This document shows positions 32,923 through 43,357 of a DNA stretch of 56,755 bases, piece by piece (positions within the stretch are counted from its first letter, which is position 1; each line of letters begins with the position of its first letter). The notes under the pieces were generated by a model. It was not told the DNA's origin and did no database searches. It worked only from the letters and a program-made list of their open reading frames with translations. The position numbers and the translations under genes are program-made. Where the stretch lies: contig CALFTK010000024.1 of assembly GCA_937916465.1 (NCBI GenBank), positions 1 to 56,755 of the forward strand, read 5' to 3'. The stretch is from an uncultured Bacteroidales bacterium (GTDB taxonomy: Bacteria > Bacteroidota > Bacteroidia > Bacteroidales > Bacteroidaceae).

Positions 32923-35438
32923 TTCTGCTTGGTTTTAAGTATTTCAACAATATTCGGAACATAATTCTCCAAATCGCCCGCACCAACAGTCACCAACACC
33001 TCTGTCTCATCTTTTATGCTTTCAACTATTTGAGGTACCTTGTCCAACGATATTACAGCCTTACACACACCACGCTTCATATTATCGGCTATAAGTTGAC
33101 TGGTTATTCCCTCAATAGGCAATTCACGCGCCGGATAGATATCCACCAGATATACTTCATCAAACAATGATAGACTATCGGCAAATTCTTTATAGAAATC
33201 GCGAGTGCGAGTATATAGATGAGGTTGGAATATTGCTGTTACCTTACTTCCGGCATATAACTCTTTCATAGAGATAGCGCACTGACGCAACTCCTCCGGA
33301 TGATGGGCATAATCACTTACATAGACTATATTATCCTCTTTCAGATGAAAATCAAAACGTCTGTCACAACCACGGAATGTTGACATGCCTTTTCTGATAG
33401 CCTCTTCTGTTGCTCCGCTAAGCAGTGACATTGCTATGGCAGCTATGCCGTTTTCAATATTTACTCTTACCGGCACACCCAACTCGATATTTTCTATCCT
33501 AATATCAGGTCCTACAAAATCAAATGTAATTGTACCTCTTCCCACCGCAACGTTTTCAGCATGGAAATCGCCACTATCAATAGAATATGTGTAAAGAGAT
33601 ACACCATCTGCAAGCCTTGGTTTCAACAATTCTGCGACAGAACAGTTTACTATAAGATTGCCACCGGATTTTATTAACGATGAATAGTGGCGAAAACTCT
33701 CTATATAGTTTTCGTAGGTTCCGTAAATATCCAGATGATCTGCATCCATAGCCGTAATTACCGAACGCAGTGGCCTGAGGAAATGGAAAGAACGATCGAA
33801 TTCATCGGCCTCTATTACCACATAATTACTCTTTTCACTCTGCAGCAAATTACTGCCGTAGTTCTTTGATATACCACCTAAAAAAGCATTACAACCATCG
33901 GGCATCATATTCATTATATGAGCAACCATAGTAGATGTAGTTGTCTTGCCATGTGTACCTGCCACACAAAGGCCATCAAGTGATTCGGTAAGAGTGCCAA
34001 GCACCTGCGCACGCTTTTGGATTTCAAAATTCTGTTCCTGAAACCACACAAACTCTTTATGATTGGAAGGGATTGCAGGTGTATAAACCACAAGAGTCTT
34101 TTCTCTTTGCTTACAGTAGTCCGGAATAAATTCCACGCCTTCTTCAAAATGAATGTCGGCACCTTCACTTATCAATACAGATGTCAAATCACTTGGAGTC
34201 CTATCATATCCTGCCACTCTCTTACCTGTTTTAAGGAAATATCTGATAAGGGCACTCATTCCTATACCGCCGGCTCCTATAAAATAGACCGCTTCAATAT
34301 TATCTATAGAAAACGGTTTCTCCCTACTGACTTTTGCCAGTTTCAGAACTTCGTCTGCAATAATTTCGGCCGAATCTATCAAAGCCATTCTAAAGATATT
34401 TGCACTCAAATCGGCCAATTTCTCTTTATCCTTCACTACATCGAGCGCTGCAGGCATAAGTTCTTTCTTAGCATTTGCATCAGCTATATGAATGGCTGCA
34501 TCTCTGTTTGCAAGAGCCATTGCATTTTTGGTTTGATGATCTTCCGCTACATTTGGTGATGGAACCAAAATGACAGGTTTTTTAAGAAGGCATAGTTCCG
34601 AAATAGTTCCTGCACCTGCACGCGATACTACCAAATCGGCTGCGCCGTAAGCTGCATCCATATTCGATATAAAATCTGTCGGGAAAAGATTTGGAACAGG
34701 AGCTTCGGCTGCCAATCTCTGTTTCATCTCTTCTATATAGTACTTACCGGTCTGCCATATTATCTGCACATCATCAGTCAATCTTATCAAATCCAGATTT
34801 GCCATAACACTTTCATTCAGTGTTCTGGCACCCAAACTACCTCCCACTATTAACAGTATTCTTTTTGATGGATCCAAATTCATGGCAAGAGCAGCATCAG
34901 AGCGTTTCATCTTATTCTCTACCAAATTCTTTCTTACAGGATTACCTGTTATAATTATCTTTTCGGCAGGAAAGAAACGTTCCATATCTTCGTATGCAAC
35001 ACATATCTTTGCAGCATCCTTTGCCAACAGTTTATTGGTTACACCTGCATATGAATTCTGTTCCTGGATAAGAGTTGGAATTCCTAGTTTTCCTGCCATA
35101 CGCAGTGTTGGTCCGCTGGCATATCCGCCTACACCAACCACCACATCAGGTTTGAATTTCCTGATTACTTTTTTTGCCTTTATCTGGCTACGCATCAGTT
35201 TGAACAATACAACAATGTTCTTCAATGGATTTTTTCTGTCAAAGCCACATATAGGCAACCCTATAATATCATAACCTGCAGCGGGAACACGAGTCATCTC
35301 CATGCGTCCCTCTGCTCCTACAAACAGAATTTCTGCGTCCGGTTTTGCAGCTTTTATTGCATCGGCAATAGATATAGCCGGGAATATATGACCGCCAGTA
35401 CCGCCACCACTGACTATTACCTTTAAATTCTTATCCAT
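32919..35438 (-). CDS. MurG-MurC fusion protein
   Basis: One uninterrupted 839-codon frame joins two enzymes that are normally separate. Residues 1-368 are MurG, which adds GlcNAc to lipid I at the membrane: GGGTGGHIFPA at 11-21, GVGGYASGP at 102-110, QEQNSYAG at 125-132, SRAGAGTISEL at 272-282. Residues 381-839 are MurC, which adds L-Ala to UDP-MurNAc: FIGAGGIGMSAL at 386-397, the P-loop GTHGKTTT at 494-501, DADHLDIYG at 565-573, DYAHHPEE at 709-716. A linker of about 12 residues (KVSREKPFSIDN) joins them, and MurC lacks its own start Met. Both catalytic sets look intact. The position between ftsW and ftsQ equals that of separate murG and murC in related genomes. Overlaps ftsQ by 4 bp. Confidence 0.93.
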   Translation of the reverse strand: MDKNLKVIVSGGGTGGHIFPAISIADAIKAAKPDAEILFVGAEGRMEMTRVPAAGYDIIGLPICGFDRKNPLKNIVVLFKLMRSQIKAKKVIRKFKPDVVVGVGGYASGPTLRMAGKLGIPTLIQEQNSYAGVTNKLLAKDAAKICVAYEDMERFFPAEKIIITGNPVRKNLVENKMKRSDAALAMNLDPSKRILLIVGGSLGARTLNESVMANLDLIRLTDDVQIIWQTGKYYIEEMKQRLAAEAPVPNLFPTDFISNMDAAYGAADLVVSRAGAGTISELCLLKKPVILVPSPNVAEDHQTKNAMALANRDAAIHIADANAKKELMPAALDVVKDKEKLADLSANIFRMALIDSAEIIADEVLKLAKVSREKPFSIDNIEAVYFIGAGGIGMSALIRYFLKTGKRVAGYDRTPSDLTSVLISEGADIHFEEGVEFIPDYCKQREKTLVVYTPAIPSNHKEFVWFQEQNFEIQKRAQVLGTLTESLDGLCVAGTHGKTTTSTMVAHIMNMMPDGCNAFLGGISKNYGSNLLQSEKSNYVVIEADEFDRSFHFLRPLRSVITAMDADHLDIYGTYENYIESFRHYSSLIKSGGNLIVNCSVAELLKPRLADGVSLYTYSIDSGDFHAENVAVGRGTITFDFVGPDIRIENIELGVPVRVNIENGIAAIAMSLLSGATEEAIRKGMSTFRGCDRRFDFHLKEDNIVYVSDYAHHPEELRQCAISMKELYAGSKVTAIFQPHLYTRTRDFYKEFADSLSLFDEVYLVDIYPARELPIEGITSQLIADNMKRGVCKAVISLDKVPQIVESIKDETEVLVTVGAGDLENYVPNIVEILKTKQK

Positions 35439-35439
35439 A

Positions 35440-36747
35440 TCACTCTGTTGCTTTTACATTTTCTACCAACTCATCTTTATTTTCTTGTCCAATACTACGG
35501 CTGATACCTATCAAGAAACCAAAATATATACTACTGAAGAGCATTGATGTTCCGCCTTTGCTTATCAGTGGCAAAGGTTGACCTGTAACGGGCATTGCAC
35601 CAACTGCAACCATCATATTTATCATAGCCTGCAATCCTAAAAGTATGGCTATACCCACCACCAAATAGGAGGTAAAGGGAGTTATTGGCTTTGAAATTAT
35701 TGTTCCGCATATATACATCATCCATATATAGAGTCCTAACACTGCTATGGATATAAGCATACCACATTCCTCTATTATTATGGCATAAATAAAATCGCAA
35801 GTAGCTTCCTGAATATAATCTCGTTCTTCTGAGTTTCCTATACCTTTTCCCCAGACCAAACCACTTGTAGCTATTGCTATTTTAGCATGAGTCTCTTGTG
35901 GTTTATCTTTTGCAGTAGTAAGCGCATACTCTTTGGCAGTCTGTTTTTCATCAAAGAAATCCAATACACGCGCCTGCCAGGTGGTTGCTCTACCTGGCAC
36001 CAGGTTTTGTTCGGCAAGAGTATTCATTTTTGTAGCAGGAACCAACAGAAAGAATGCCAATACCACTGCCACAAATGCAGCACCTGCACCTATCAGTTTC
36101 CAGGTTCGTTTGGGACTGACGCCACATATCAGCATCATAAGAATTACTGTTACACATAGCAGGAATGCAGTGGAAAGATTTTCGCCTACAATCAAAAAAC
36201 AGAAAAAACCCATACATATCAGAATTTTCCAGAATCCCTCTTTCTGACTATTTTCATCCTCTTTATTTATAGCCGATGCTACAGATGCTGTATATAGAAG
36301 CACTGCCATCTTTGCCAATTCCGATGGTTGGAAATTGAAACCTAATATCTCTATCCAGCGCTGTGCATCAGCGTCACCAATACCTCTTGCAAAAAGGATA
36401 ATAAGCATTACTGCCGATAATGCTAAGAACGGATATGTAAAAGCTTTATAGAATCTACAAGGGATACGATGTACTATAACCATAGCTATAAAACCCACCA
36501 GCATGAAAACGAAGTGAAGTATTACATCTTTGTTTATAAAATTCTCCTTACCAAAAAAGAAACGGCTGCTGGCACTGAACACTTCGAGTGCAGAGATTAT
36601 CATCAGTAACATAACGATAATCCAAAGACGTTTATCGCCTACCAGAAGCTTAAAACGTTTTGCTTCGGGCTGTTGTTCCAACACCTCACTATCAGGCTGA
36701 GGTATATGAACAGTTTCATCTATTGTGCCATTCTCTTTAGTAATCAT
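35440..36747 (-). CDS. ftsW: lipid II-polymerising SEDS protein FtsW
   Basis: A 435-aa SEDS glycosyltransferase with about ten membrane helices after a 40-residue cytoplasmic arm. Family features: FNFQPSELAKMAVLLYTAS, then LVPGRATTWQARVLDFFD in the large periplasmic loop and GMPVTGQPLPLISKGGTSML-like sequence (here GAMPVTGQPLPLISKGG). It polymerises septal glycan with FtsI. It overlaps murD by 4 bp. Confidence 0.95.
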   Translation of the reverse strand: MITKENGTIDETVHIPQPDSEVLEQQPEAKRFKLLVGDKRLWIIVMLLMIISALEVFSASSRFFFGKENFINKDVILHFVFMLVGFIAMVIVHRIPCRFYKAFTYPFLALSAVMLIILFARGIGDADAQRWIEILGFNFQPSELAKMAVLLYTASVASAINKEDENSQKEGFWKILICMGFFCFLIVGENLSTAFLLCVTVILMMLICGVSPKRTWKLIGAGAAFVAVVLAFFLLVPATKMNTLAEQNLVPGRATTWQARVLDFFDEKQTAKEYALTTAKDKPQETHAKIAIATSGLVWGKGIGNSEERDYIQEATCDFIYAIIIEECGMLISIAVLGLYIWMMYICGTIISKPITPFTSYLVVGIAILLGLQAMINMMVAVGAMPVTGQPLPLISKGGTSMLFSSIYFGFLIGISRSIGQENKDELVENVKATE

Positions 36748-38078
36748 AATGCTCTTACGTACTTTTTGAACTGATCGCCTCTGTCTTCGTAGCTGTTAAA
36801 CAGGTCAAAGCTGGCGCAACAGGGGCTTAGCAATACTATTTCACCCGGTTTTGCCATCTTATAAGCTGCCTGCACTGCATCTTTCATAGACTGAACGTCT
36901 GCCACCGGCAGGCCGAATCCATCAAAGAAATTGTGCAATTTCTCATTATGCAAGCCCAAATATATCAGACCTGAACACTTTTCGCGCACCAAATCTGCTA
37001 TCTCGCTATAATCGTTACCCTTATCTTTACCGCCCAAAATTAGGATAGTCTTTACCGGCATACTTTGCAAAGCATACCAGCAGCTATTCACATTTGTGGC
37101 TTTTGAATCGTTTATATAATCAACTCCGTTCACTCTGGCCACACGTTCCAAACGATGCTCTACACCTTTAAATGTCTGTAATGCCTTGCGAATGGTTTCA
37201 TTTTTAATACCGGCAATGTTCGCCGAAATACCTGCCGCCATGGAGTTATAAAGATTATGCTTTCCGGTCAGAGCCAAAGATTCCTGCTCCATATTGAATG
37301 CATAAGGTTTATCAAAATAGAGTGTTCCATCCTGAGTATAAGCAGCAAGTTCTGCAGCTTTCTCTTCGGCAAACGGATAGAGAGTAGCCTTCAAACCGTA
37401 TCTCTGTAACTCCCTGCGTATAATAGGGTCATCGTTCCAATATACAAATGCATCATCTTCTGTCTGGTTTCGAACAACACGCATCTTAGCATCTACATAG
37501 TTCTGCATATCGTGGTCATAACGGTCAAGATGATCGGGAGTAATATTCATCAACACTGCAATGTCGGCTTTGAATTCATACATGTTATCCAACTGAAAAC
37601 TGCTCAGTTCTATAACATAATAATCGAAATCTTTTTCTGCCACCTGCCAGGCAAGACTGCTGCCTATATTACCTGCCAGTCCCACATTCATACCGGCCAT
37701 TTTGAATATATGATATATAAGCGATGTAGTGGTGGTTTTACCATTACTACCGGTTATACATATCATCTTGGCATTTGTATATCTGCCGGCAAACTCTATC
37801 TCCGAGATAATTGGAATATTCTTCTCTTTAACCTTGAGTATTATTGGTGCATCATTAGGGATACCCGGGCTTTTAATAACCTCATCGGCAGAGAGTATTA
37901 TCTCTTCATTATGATTACACTCTTCCCAAGGAATTGAACGTTTCTGCAACTCCTCTTTATAGAAATCTTTAATTTTGGAGAAATCCGATACAAAAACATC
38001 GAATCCTTTATGCTGTGCAAGTATGGCTGCTCCTACTCCACTCTCCGCTGCTCCTAACACTACAATTCTCTTTGCCAT
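36744..38078 (-). CDS. murD: UDP-N-acetylmuramoylalanine--D-glutamate ligase MurD
   Basis: 444 aa from MAKRIVVLGAAESG at 38078. An upstream Met at 38138 would overlap mraY by 58 bp with unrelated residues, so it is not used. P-loop GSNGKTTT at 110-117, ITPDHLDRYDHDMQNY, NDSKATN and LILGGKDKGNDY are typical. It adds D-Glu to UDP-MurNAc-L-Ala in the cytoplasm. Confidence 0.95.
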   Translation of the reverse strand: MAKRIVVLGAAESGVGAAILAQHKGFDVFVSDFSKIKDFYKEELQKRSIPWEECNHNEEIILSADEVIKSPGIPNDAPIILKVKEKNIPIISEIEFAGRYTNAKMICITGSNGKTTTTSLIYHIFKMAGMNVGLAGNIGSSLAWQVAEKDFDYYVIELSSFQLDNMYEFKADIAVLMNITPDHLDRYDHDMQNYVDAKMRVVRNQTEDDAFVYWNDDPIIRRELQRYGLKATLYPFAEEKAAELAAYTQDGTLYFDKPYAFNMEQESLALTGKHNLYNSMAAGISANIAGIKNETIRKALQTFKGVEHRLERVARVNGVDYINDSKATNVNSCWYALQSMPVKTILILGGKDKGNDYSEIADLVREKCSGLIYLGLHNEKLHNFFDGFGLPVADVQSMKDAVQAAYKMAKPGEIVLLSPCCASFDLFNSYEDRGDQFKKYVRAL

Positions 38079-38080
38079 AG

Positions 38081-39364
38081 TTATCTGATTTTCAATGTCA
38101 ATAAGGTGATAATTGCCAAACCTATGCTGACAATCCAAGTTCTCAATGTTATTTTAGTTTCAAACTGCAGTTTTTTGTCATTACCCTTAAAACAGACTGT
38201 GCTGGTAGGGTCTGCTCTCAACACCTGATCCATACTGGTTCTAAAGTGGTCATGTATAGGTGTACGTTTCCAGATTCTTCTGTGTAATCCTCTTTTTTTA
38301 CCGGTTTTGTAGTAGAACCTCTGCAATATTACAGAAAGGCTTTCCAGCAGGAAGACTCCGCACAACAATGGCAACAACAGTTCTTTGTGAATACAGATAG
38401 CTGCCACAGCTATAATACCACCTATGGTAAGACTACCAGTATCGCCCATAAAAATCTGGGCAGGATAGGAATTGTACCACAAGAAACCTATCAGCGCACC
38501 TACAAATGCGCACATAAACACCACAATCTCTTGACTTCCGGGTATATACATCAAATCTAAATGACTTGCCGCCACTATATTACTGGAGACATAAGCCAAT
38601 ACTCCCAATGCTATACCTATTATGGCAGAATTACCTGCTGCCATTCCATCCATGCCATCGTTCAAATTGGAACCATTCGATACTGCGGTTACCACAAACA
38701 CCGTTAGTATAACAAAGAATATCCAACCTGCCTTATATTTCAAAGGTTCTCCCAACCAGCCGAACAGATCGGAATAGTTCAGGTTATGTTCCTTAAAGAA
38801 TGGTATGGTAGTACGAGTTGATTTTACGTCAGGCGTCTTTACTACAACCTCAATATTATTCTCTATTTTGGTTTCAACTTTTTCATTTATAACTACACTC
38901 GGGGCATATCTCAGTGTTAATCCTACAATCAGACCTAATGCTACCTGACCTGCCACTTTAATCCAGCCATTCAAACCGTCTTTCTTCTTTTTGAATGTCT
39001 TTATATAATCATCGGCAAATCCTATTGCACCTAAAAGCAAAGTGGTTACTATCATTAGTATCATATATGGATTATTGAGTTTACCTACCAACAGACATGG
39101 TACAAGAATAGCAAGTATTATTATTACACCACCCATTGTTGGCACGCCCACCTTACCCACGTTGAAAGGATCTAACTTTTCGTCTCTCTGGGTTTCGGTA
39201 ATGCTATGACGCTTCAGATAATCTATAAATTTACTTCCGAACCAGGCCGATATTATTATAGATACCACAAGTGCGAACATACTGCGAAATGTAACGTATG
39301 TAAACATTCCTGCGCCAGGAATATCAATCTTATCTTGTAGATATTGCAACAAACTGTATATCAT
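38081..39364 (-). CDS. mraY: phospho-N-acetylmuramoyl-pentapeptide transferase MraY
   Basis: A 427-aa integral membrane enzyme that makes lipid I from UDP-MurNAc-pentapeptide and undecaprenyl phosphate. Motifs: KVGVPTMGGVIII, GFADDYIKTFKKKKDGL with the catalytic Asp pair, NGSNLNDGMDGMAAG, FMGDTGSLTIGG and HRRIWKRTPIHDHF. About ten membrane segments. Longer than the E. coli protein because of a loop near 165-200 (KVETKIENNIEVVVKTPDVK), usual in Bacteroidota. Confidence 0.95.
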   Translation of the reverse strand: MIYSLLQYLQDKIDIPGAGMFTYVTFRSMFALVVSIIISAWFGSKFIDYLKRHSITETQRDEKLDPFNVGKVGVPTMGGVIIILAILVPCLLVGKLNNPYMILMIVTTLLLGAIGFADDYIKTFKKKKDGLNGWIKVAGQVALGLIVGLTLRYAPSVVINEKVETKIENNIEVVVKTPDVKSTRTTIPFFKEHNLNYSDLFGWLGEPLKYKAGWIFFVILTVFVVTAVSNGSNLNDGMDGMAAGNSAIIGIALGVLAYVSSNIVAASHLDLMYIPGSQEIVVFMCAFVGALIGFLWYNSYPAQIFMGDTGSLTIGGIIAVAAICIHKELLLPLLCGVFLLESLSVILQRFYYKTGKKRGLHRRIWKRTPIHDHFRTSMDQVLRADPTSTVCFKGNDKKLQFETKITLRTWIVSIGLAIITLLTLKIR

Positions 39365-39370
39365 ATTTCA

Positions 39371-40834
39371 CTATTTTGCGTTTTCGAAAATATCTCTAAT
39401 AACCTCTTTATCATCAAAATGATGTTTTACACCCTTTATCTCCTGATAATCTTCGTGTCCTTTTCCTGCCACAAGAACCACATCGTTAGCGGTTGCCAAC
39501 ATACAAGCAGTTCGTATAGCCTCCTTTCTATCTACAATTACCAGCACCTTTCTGCGGTCTTGTGCCGACACTCCTTCCAGCATATCGTTTATAATATCCT
39601 GAGGTTCTTCAAAACGGGGATTATCGGATGTAAGTATCACCTTATCGCTATACTTGACAGCCTCTTGAGCCATCAACGGACGTTTACCCTTATCTCTGTT
39701 ACCACCGGCTCCAACCACTGAAATAATATTTCCGGTACCGGACAACACATCTGTTATGGTGGTAAGTACATTTGACAAAGCATCAGGAGTATGAGCGTAA
39801 TCCACAATAGCGGTATAACCATCGGGTGAGCGCAATGCATCAAAACGTCCATTTACAGGTAGCAGAGTACTCATAATGGTAAGCACTTCCATAGGATCTT
39901 TGCCCAGCATACAGGCTGTACCATATACAGCAAGCAAATTGCTGGCATTAAAGCGTCCTATAAAACGCAGGAACACCTCTTTGCCATTTATATCCATTAA
40001 CATACCATCAAAATTCGATTCCAACAGTTTACCCTTATAATCGGAAATACTACGCAATGAATATGTCTTTACCTTTGCCTTTGTATTCTGCGCCATTACC
40101 AGACCATGCTTATCATCCAAATTAGTTACCATAAAAGCATCTTTGCCCAACGAATCGAAGAACATCTTTTTTGCTTTTATGTAGTTATCAACTGTTTTAT
40201 GATAATCCAAATGATCCCTGGTAAGATTTGTAAAAACGGCACCTGTATATTTCAATCCACCTATTCTCCTTTGAGCTATGGCGTGCGAACTACACTCCAT
40301 AAACACATAACAGCAACCTTCGTCTGCCATTCTTCCCAACAATGCGTTCAGAGTGATTGCATCGGGGGTTGTATGGCTTGCAGGAATAGGTTCTCCATCT
40401 ATATAGTTACAAACAGTTGACAGTAATCCACATTTGTAACCCATCTTACGAAACATATCGTACAAAAGAGTAGCAATGGTGGTTTTACCGTTTGTACCTG
40501 TTACACCAACCAACTTAACTTTTGATGATGGATCGCCATAAAAACGTGTTGCAACAGTTCCAACACACTTTTCACAGTTCTCCACCTTTATATATGTAAC
40601 TCCGGACTTTTTCTCCTGAGGTATCTCTTCACATAGTATTGTTTTGGCACCTAACTCTATAGCTTTATCAATAAATGTATGTCCATCTACGCTTGTACCA
40701 CGCATAGCTATAAACATTGACCCATTCTCTACCTTCCTGGAATCAATCTGAACATTGGCAACATCAATTTCCTGAGTGCCATCCACTGCCTCAATAGGCA
40801 ATCCTTTAATCAATTCATTTAATTTCATAGCCAT
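39371..40834 (-). CDS. murE: UDP-MurNAc-tripeptide synthetase MurE (meso-DAP adding)
   Basis: A 487-aa Mur ligase. P-loop GTNGKTT at 113-119, FTNLTRDHLDYHKT, and the DNPR motif (TSDNPRFEEP) that marks meso-diaminopimelate as the substrate. It predicts a DAP-type Gram-negative peptidoglycan. It lies 14 bp after ftsI and 6 bp before mraY. Confidence 0.96.
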   Translation of the reverse strand: MAMKLNELIKGLPIEAVDGTQEIDVANVQIDSRKVENGSMFIAMRGTSVDGHTFIDKAIELGAKTILCEEIPQEKKSGVTYIKVENCEKCVGTVATRFYGDPSSKVKLVGVTGTNGKTTIATLLYDMFRKMGYKCGLLSTVCNYIDGEPIPASHTTPDAITLNALLGRMADEGCCYVFMECSSHAIAQRRIGGLKYTGAVFTNLTRDHLDYHKTVDNYIKAKKMFFDSLGKDAFMVTNLDDKHGLVMAQNTKAKVKTYSLRSISDYKGKLLESNFDGMLMDINGKEVFLRFIGRFNASNLLAVYGTACMLGKDPMEVLTIMSTLLPVNGRFDALRSPDGYTAIVDYAHTPDALSNVLTTITDVLSGTGNIISVVGAGGNRDKGKRPLMAQEAVKYSDKVILTSDNPRFEEPQDIINDMLEGVSAQDRRKVLVIVDRKEAIRTACMLATANDVVLVAGKGHEDYQEIKGVKHHFDDKEVIRDIFENAK

Positions 40835-40848
40835 ATAATAATCAAATA

Positions 40849-43023
40849 CTACATTCTTAATGTCAACACTATAGTACTACCTTCATAATATTTGGTACCT
40901 GCTCTCAGACTCTGTTGACGAACCCTGCCAACACCATTTATTTGTACCTTCAAGCCCACGCTTTCCAACAGATACAATGCATCTTGAGCACCCATTCCTA
41001 CCACATTAGGCACTAAACCTTCTGTTATGTAATTTTTGGCTGCTATTGTCACAGTAGTGGAATCGCTGTTTGAGCTGCCCCAAATACTATCTTTTTTGCT
41101 GTATCTTGTACCATCCCATTCAGATTGAATGTTAAGTTCGTCTAACACTACTTGTACTTTCTGCAAATTGCCGTTTAGCACCTTTGGAGCAACATAGAGT
41201 GACGAATCTATTGCCATTTCCACATCTTTAAATAGTTTGGTAGCCATTATCTTTTCCGATATTTCACAGAACACAGGGCCTGCCATACCACCTCCCGATG
41301 CAGCACCACCCATTTCGGGCGATGTCCTAATGGAGACTATACAGGTATATTGCGGATTATCGGCAGGGAAATATCCACAGAATGAAACCATGTGAGTGGT
41401 TCTTCCGCTACCACCATATCCCATTTGAGCTGTTCCTGTTTTACCGGCAGATTTAAAATGTTCAGAGCGAGCATCTTTAGCAAGTCCCCGGGAAACTACC
41501 TGTTCCAGCATATATTGTACATCCTTCAATGTCTTTTCACTGCAAATCTGTTCGTTCACCACCTTAACAGGTATTCTCTCTATTACATCTTCACCACGAC
41601 GCACCTCTTTAACTAAACGCGGTTCAACCATTTTACCATTATTGGCAATAGCATTATACAACGTCAATGTATTAACCACCGGTAGTTGAAGGTTATAACC
41701 TGTAGCCATCCATGGAAGCCTGGTTGCATCCCAATAACCATCTCTCTTAATAACCGGAGCTGCTGTACCAACCAACTGCATTGAAAAGTGGTTACCTATT
41801 CCGGTACGAATCACCGCATCTACAAATGCCTCCGGTTTATCAGAATAACCTTTATGTATAAGTTTGGCTATACCTATATTGGACGAATACATCAGTATTT
41901 CGGTAGTTGTCAGTGTGTCATATCCGCCTGAACGATAGTTATGGTCACGCATGGGTTGCCTTGCTGAAAAACCGTTGTATATACCTTTATGGCAATACAC
42001 CTTTTCGTCCATCACTATCTTTCCTTCGTCCATACCCACCATCATAGCTACAGTCTTAAAGGTAGAACCCGGTTCAAAATACTCTTTTACAGCGTTATTC
42101 TGTATCTCCATAAAACTACCATCATCCAACCTTGTAAGGTTTGCTATAGCCTTAATATCTCCGGTCTGTACCTCCATTACCATAGCCACACCCGACGCTG
42201 CATTTCGCTTCTCTATTTCACGTCTTAAAGCACGTTCTGCTATGTCCTGCATCTCAACATTGAGTGTGGTAATTACATCACATCCGTCTATTTGTGGTTT
42301 ATCAGTAATAATTCTGGGTACACCCTTCACTTTTTCCATATGTCCTATACCGGGTTTGCCACGCAATAGAGAATCGTATGATAGTTCCAAACCATTTTTG
42401 GCAGAATCCAGCATCCCATACAGGTCACCTATAGTTCGAGAAGCCAAATTACCATAAGGTTTTTGCCTGCTAACTCTCTCTTCACACGAATAGAACCAAT
42501 TGTTATACTTTGGTTTCAGCCATTCATTGTCTTTTAGCGCATTGAACTGATTGTATGAAATAGGACGAGCCTTTGGTAATATGGTACAATAGCTTGACCT
42601 CTCATTGAATTTTTCTCTATAATGAGCTAAAATCTGCTGTTTTGTATATTGAGGGAAAAGAGTTGCCAATTCATCTACAAACGGTTCCAGGTTATTAAGA
42701 AACAGGGTATCTTTTTTCTCCTGATCCTTTTTCTTGTCAGCTGCATCTTTTTCGTAACTCTTAAAGTCAAAATGTATCATATATTGTGGAATACTGCTTG
42801 AAAGCAATAATCCTTCATCGCTAAGTATATTACCACGGCGGGCAGGAATCTTCACATCCCAATCAACAGAATAGTCCGACACCTCCTGCCAGTAAGAACG
42901 CTCCACAAACATTGTTGTAGCCATCTTACCAATGATAGCTACAGAACAGAATACAGCTATAGCAAAAAACACTAAGCTGTAAGCCAATTTAAGTTTTTGT
43001 CGTTCGGTTCTCTTTTTAGCCAT
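40849..43023 (-). CDS. ftsI: septal peptidoglycan transpeptidase FtsI (PBP with PASTA domain)
   Basis: A 724-aa class B penicillin-binding protein. One membrane helix (about 14-33), PBP dimer domain (ARRGNILSDEG), active-site S320TFK323, SSN at 380-382, KTGT at 528-531, and one C-terminal PASTA domain (VPNVVGMGAQDALYLLES, GLKVQING). It cross-links septal glycan made by FtsW. Confidence 0.95.
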   Translation of the reverse strand: MAKKRTERQKLKLAYSLVFFAIAVFCSVAIIGKMATTMFVERSYWQEVSDYSVDWDVKIPARRGNILSDEGLLLSSSIPQYMIHFDFKSYEKDAADKKKDQEKKDTLFLNNLEPFVDELATLFPQYTKQQILAHYREKFNERSSYCTILPKARPISYNQFNALKDNEWLKPKYNNWFYSCEERVSRQKPYGNLASRTIGDLYGMLDSAKNGLELSYDSLLRGKPGIGHMEKVKGVPRIITDKPQIDGCDVITTLNVEMQDIAERALRREIEKRNAASGVAMVMEVQTGDIKAIANLTRLDDGSFMEIQNNAVKEYFEPGSTFKTVAMMVGMDEGKIVMDEKVYCHKGIYNGFSARQPMRDHNYRSGGYDTLTTTEILMYSSNIGIAKLIHKGYSDKPEAFVDAVIRTGIGNHFSMQLVGTAAPVIKRDGYWDATRLPWMATGYNLQLPVVNTLTLYNAIANNGKMVEPRLVKEVRRGEDVIERIPVKVVNEQICSEKTLKDVQYMLEQVVSRGLAKDARSEHFKSAGKTGTAQMGYGGSGRTTHMVSFCGYFPADNPQYTCIVSIRTSPEMGGAASGGGMAGPVFCEISEKIMATKLFKDVEMAIDSSLYVAPKVLNGNLQKVQVVLDELNIQSEWDGTRYSKKDSIWGSSNSDSTTVTIAAKNYITEGLVPNVVGMGAQDALYLLESVGLKVQINGVGRVRQQSLRAGTKYYEGSTIVLTLRM

Positions 43024-43031
43024 ATATACAA

Positions 43032-43352
43032 CTATTCAGGTAATACAAAAGGAGGTTCTGAATTTATCTCTAGTCCTAATTCACCTGCATTTATAATATC
43101 TTCCACATAAGAAGGTTTACTTTTTGCCGATAAATCACTTGTTGTATTCAGTGCTCTATATCGTATCTGTACAAGTTCCTTCTTCAATCGTTCTATCTCT
43201 ACAAGATCATTCTGAGTTGAAAAACCATAGCCTATGTAAAAGAAGAATATTAGAACTACAACTATTATAAAAGCCCAGTTGTGTTCTATCCACGTAGCCA
43301 TCTTATTACCCAAATCCACGCGTTTGAATATGCTCTTTTTCCTCTTTTCCAT
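43032..43352 (-). CDS. ftsL: cell division protein FtsL
   Basis: A 106-aa bitopic protein: cytoplasmic arm to about 27, membrane helix about 28-46 (FIIVVVLIFFFYIGYGF), then a short coiled coil (LVEIERLKKELVQIRYRAL). It is the usual Bacteroidota FtsL-like protein between rsmH and ftsI. It stabilises the FtsQLB complex. Low sequence conservation, so the position carries much weight. Confidence 0.85.
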   Translation of the reverse strand: MEKRKKSIFKRVDLGNKMATWIEHNWAFIIVVVLIFFFYIGYGFSTQNDLVEIERLKKELVQIRYRALNTTSDLSAKSKPSYVEDIINAGELGLEINSEPPFVLPE

Positions 43353-43357
43353 CTGCT

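Noticed and set aside
38079..38138. N-terminal extension of MurD
   Set aside because: It overlaps mraY and has no likeness to MurD; the family start MAKRIVVLG fits 38078.
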